Below are positions 61,463 through 64,000 of a stretch of 64,000 nucleotides of DNA, one piece after another. The stretch comes from an uncultured Myxococcales bacterium (GTDB lineage: Bacteria > Myxococcota_A > UBA9042): the NCBI GenBank assembly GCA_903955385.1, contig CAJBNH010000024.1, forward strand, positions 62,001-126,000, in the 5' to 3' direction. The translations under genes and the position numbers were made by a program. Numbering within the stretch: the stretch's first letter is position 1; every line of letters begins with the position of its first letter. The notes below the pieces were generated by a model. That model made no database searches. It was not told the DNA's origin and was given only the letters and a program-made list of their open reading frames with translations.

Positions 61463-63496
61463 CTAGAACAGGAACTCGATGTAGTGCACGGACGGCACGG
61501 GCACTGTGCGCGTCAAGTGCAGCGAGCCGTCGGTGACATCGGCCAACCCCTGTTCGGGGAAGACGAAGCCCGACCAAGAGAGCTTGCCGCCGTCCATATA
61601 CGCCCAGCGGTAGCCGACGGTCTTTACGTCCGCGGGCAAACTGTCGATCTGCAGGCGCAGCTGGTGCTCCAGCACGGCCGACTCTCCCGGGTTGCCTACG
61701 TCCATGTCTGAGATCAGCACGCGAATCATGCGCTTGCGGTCCTTGGTCACGGCCGGCATCTTTGAGTCGGTGATGCAGTCGACGTCGGTTCCCACGTCGT
61801 TCGTGCATTTCTCGCGGGTGGCCAGCAGGATCAGGCCTCTGTTGGGGTTGCTGCTCTCTGTCCCCGAGGTTTTCAGCGGGTCCGGTCCGTGCTGGACCGA
61901 GAGGCGCTGGTGACGGGCCAGAAACCCCTCGTTGAACCAAAAGCTCTGCCAAGCCGCGGGTTTGAGGGACCCGGCGGTGACCGACTGCGGCATCGTCTCC
62001 GATGCGTACCAAATCAGCGTGCTGTCGGTGGCCGTCTTCGCAAGCTGGTCGTCCGTGATGGAACCGGCGACAACCGTTGGGAAACGCACAGCATTGCCGG
62101 AAACGGCCTCAGAGACGACACCCTGCCACAGCGTCTTGGTAGCGGCGAAGAAGGCTCCAACCCATGCGGAGTACAGTGCCGGATCCTGAGCGATGAATTC
62201 AGGCAGGACTGAGGACTTCGAGGGGCGCAGGTCCGTCACCCACAGCGGCACGATGACCGTTCCGTCGTTGCGGCACTTGTTGTCGGCGCCGCAGACTTCT
62301 CCGGTCTGGCAGGGAAGGGGCGCGTTGGCGCACAGGACGTTGGTGCCCGAGCAGAGGTTGTTGGTGCAGGCCCCGCCGTTTGTACACAGCACAGCCGCGT
62401 TGAAGCACTGACGCAGGGAGTCTTCTTTCAGCAACTTCTTGCCAGCCGCGTACGTGGCGACGGCGGAAGCGATTTTGTGGGCCTCGAGTGGGCTGCCTGC
62501 TTCGATCTCGATCGACAGATAGGAGAGAGCCAGCCGCTTGCCGGGGTTGAGGAAGTTCTTGGCCGGGTCTGCCAGGAAGTCGATGAAAGCGTAGATCGGC
62601 GACCCGTTCAGCCCGAGCTCGCCTTGAATGACGACCGAAGGCCCGATCAGGTTGACGTCGTTGCCCGGCAAGGGGAATTCCTGACGCAACTCGGTGGCGA
62701 AGTACACGTAGCCGTTGAGCCACTGCGGCAAGGTCGCTTGGGTAAAACCACCTGCGCCGAAGGGGTCGCGGCCGTACTCGATGTTGAAGATGCTGGGCGA
62801 GCAGTCCCACGGGCGAGTCGTGCCGGCCGCGACCTTGCAGGAGGGCGTCTCAGCGTTCTTGGACGGCAACTCGCGGTCGAAGTAGCGAGCGACCTGTCGG
62901 ACGACCTTGGCCCACTTGGCCGGGTCGGCCATGCCGGTGCCTTTCTGCTGTCCGTTCTCGTACACGCAACTGCCCAAGCCGTCTCCAAGATCGTACGCGG
63001 CCGTCCACAGGGGTACCGTGTTGGCTTCGCGCGCGGCCGCGAGCAGGGGCTGAAACGCGGTGAAGTTGAAGCTGGCCGTGGCGGTCTTGCCTCCGGCGTC
63101 CTCGTGAGGTGCGTTGCGGTTCGGGAAGATCCCCTGCAGCGTGGCGCCGCACCCATAGCCGACCGGGAGGCGCGTCCAGTAGGCGTGCAGGCTGCCGAAA
63201 TTGGTCTTGGCTGCAGCAACGTCGAGCGGAATGGCCGCCAGCGGCACGCCGTTGACTCCGCGCAGACCTGCGACCTGAATGCCGTTCACGAGTGAAGAAG
63301 GGTTCGCCGGGCAGGCCACCAGTGAGCCGTCGCCCAACACGCACATCGACGCGTCGACGACCACAGAGCGGTTGCGGGTCAGATTTGCCGTCTTGGGGAG
63401 CGTGACCGAGGCATCCTCGATGCATCCCGGCAGGGCGAGCACCGTGGACAGGGAGGCCAGCAACACGCGAATGGCGGCTCGGGAGGGGGTGCGCAT
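61463..63496 (-). CDS. Large lipoprotein of unknown function, possible glycoside-hydrolase-like fold
   Basis: A 677-residue predicted lipoprotein with lipobox LPGC (Cys25). The central region (DPAKWAKVVRQVARYF ... FNIEYGRDPFGAGGF) has the spacing of a GH39-like TIM barrel (W..V..V..Y ... E), a weak suggestion. A 45-residue Cys cluster follows (about 385-430: LCTNGGACTNNLC, CQTGEVCGADNKC). The C-terminus is beta-rich (VGYRWAYMDGGKLSWSGFVF). The ATG at 63496 has AAGGACC upstream; the longer frame adds 30 residues without a ribosome site. It converges with the tRNA genes. Not recognised with confidence. Confidence 0.7.
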   Translation of the reverse strand: MRTPSRAAIRVLLASLSTVLALPGCIEDASVTLPKTANLTRNRSVVVDASMCVLGDGSLVACPANPSSLVNGIQVAGLRGVNGVPLAAIPLDVAAAKTNFGSLHAYWTRLPVGYGCGATLQGIFPNRNAPHEDAGGKTATASFNFTAFQPLLAAAREANTVPLWTAAYDLGDGLGSCVYENGQQKGTGMADPAKWAKVVRQVARYFDRELPSKNAETPSCKVAAGTTRPWDCSPSIFNIEYGRDPFGAGGFTQATLPQWLNGYVYFATELRQEFPLPGNDVNLIGPSVVIQGELGLNGSPIYAFIDFLADPAKNFLNPGKRLALSYLSIEIEAGSPLEAHKIASAVATYAAGKKLLKEDSLRQCFNAAVLCTNGGACTNNLCSGTNVLCANAPLPCQTGEVCGADNKCRNDGTVIVPLWVTDLRPSKSSVLPEFIAQDPALYSAWVGAFFAATKTLWQGVVSEAVSGNAVRFPTVVAGSITDDQLAKTATDSTLIWYASETMPQSVTAGSLKPAAWQSFWFNEGFLARHQRLSVQHGPDPLKTSGTESSNPNRGLILLATREKCTNDVGTDVDCITDSKMPAVTKDRKRMIRVLISDMDVGNPGESAVLEHQLRLQIDSLPADVKTVGYRWAYMDGGKLSWSGFVFPEQGLADVTDGSLHLTRTVPVPSVHYIEFLF

Positions 63497-63604
63497 GGGG
63501 TCCTTGCTGCCAGCCGTGGCTCGCGCTGGCCGTCGTGAAACCGGAGCCTTGCAGTATCCGCGATGCGTGCGAGAGGGGTCAAGCAAACGCGGCGCACGGA
63601 CCCA

Positions 63605-64000
63605 TCAGGGGAAGCGGGCCATCGCCACAAACCCGCGCGATTGTCGGCAACCGATGTCCAAAGTGCCTCCGCCCTTGTCTGCCAAGGCCGCCGCAATCGG
63701 CAGCCCCAGACCCAAGTGGCCCTGACCGACGCGTCGCAGCGTGCCTTGCGAGGCTGCCACCAAGTCCGCACAGCCGGGACCGTTGTCGCTGATGGTCAGC
63801 AGCAGTCCGCTGTGGCGGGTGAGCTCGACGCGGATCCAGGGCGGTTCGACTTCTTCGTCGGCCTCGCGGTCGAGCAGTTGAGCGGCGTGGGCATCCAGCG
63901 CATTTTGCACCAGCAACGAGAGCAGGTGCACCCACTCGGCCTCTCCCAACCCGAGCGGTCGGCGGGCTTGCGTGTCGACCGGGCCCAGCGAGGACACCAG
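63605..64000 (-). CDS. Histidine kinase C-terminal ATPase domain, 5' end beyond window
   Basis: The open frame continues off the right edge. It holds about 130 C-terminal residues of a GHKL ATPase: N box LLSLLVQNALDAH, G1 box SDNGPGC, G2 region GHLGLGLPIAAALADKGGGTLDIG. The dimerisation and phosphoacceptor His part must lie outside the window. Partner regulator not visible. The last residues RGFVAMARFP are typical of a kinase end. Confidence 0.85.
   Translation of the reverse strand: MVSSLGPVDTQARRPLGLGEAEWVHLLSLLVQNALDAHAAQLLDREADEEVEPPWIRVELTRHSGLLLTISDNGPGCADLVAASQGTLRRVGQGHLGLGLPIAAALADKGGGTLDIGCRQSRGFVAMARFP

Overview
The window reads as a chromosomal segment of a high-GC, Gram-negative predatory or gliding-type delta-proteobacterium, most likely Myxococcota. 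The grounds are a full type II secretion operon with a delta-proteobacterial GspN and a PilM-like GspL, MYXO-CTERM-like C-terminal tags, many large Cys-rich or ASH-repeat lipoproteins, a PEGA-tailed Ser/Thr kinase and a block resembling the myxobacterial gliding (Glt/Nfs) envelope machinery. No phage, insertion sequence, CRISPR array or rRNA was seen.

Layout. 1-3241: a truncated membrane protein, then a cystathionine gamma-lyase/synthase and a cystathionine beta-synthase (transsulfuration pair), all on the minus strand. 3362-18668: a twelve-gene minus-strand gsp operon in the order C-D-E-F-G-H-I-J-K-L-M-N, tightly coupled by short overlaps, behind a near-perfect sigma-54 promoter. 18998-26974: a Cys-rich lipoprotein (plus), then truA, an unusual outer-membrane fusion protein with its own sigma-54-like promoter, asd, a PP2C phosphatase, asnS and an HU/IHF gene (all minus). 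27365-32280: two paralogous ASH/PKD lipoproteins (minus).

32620-44942 (plus): a VWA lipoprotein, two paralogous beta-barrels, three large TPR proteins (644, 1203 and 673 aa) and two tiny secreted proteins. The composition and order look like the outer-membrane/periplasmic half of the Glt gliding apparatus or the related Nfs system; the inner-membrane motor genes are not here. 45077-52712 (plus): three more ASH-repeat lipoproteins, one with a C-terminal VWA domain, so the block is bracketed on both sides by one lipoprotein family. 52693-64000: a HEAT-like lipoprotein, a triple DsbA-like protein, a MYXO-CTERM matrixin-like protein whose catalytic Glu is Gln, a small Cys protein, a Ser/Thr kinase, tRNA-Gly(GCC), tRNA-Leu(UAA), an unknown lipoprotein and the end of a histidine kinase.

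The most interesting new signal is regulatory. An exact 13-bp palindrome, TGCCAATTTGGCA, lies 105 and 106 bp upstream of two sigma-54-type promoters, one driving the secretion operon and one driving the outer-membrane fusion protein. This suggests a shared enhancer-binding activator. Coding starts were moved inward from the longest open frames wherever a ribosome binding site, signal peptide or overlap with the preceding stop decided it.
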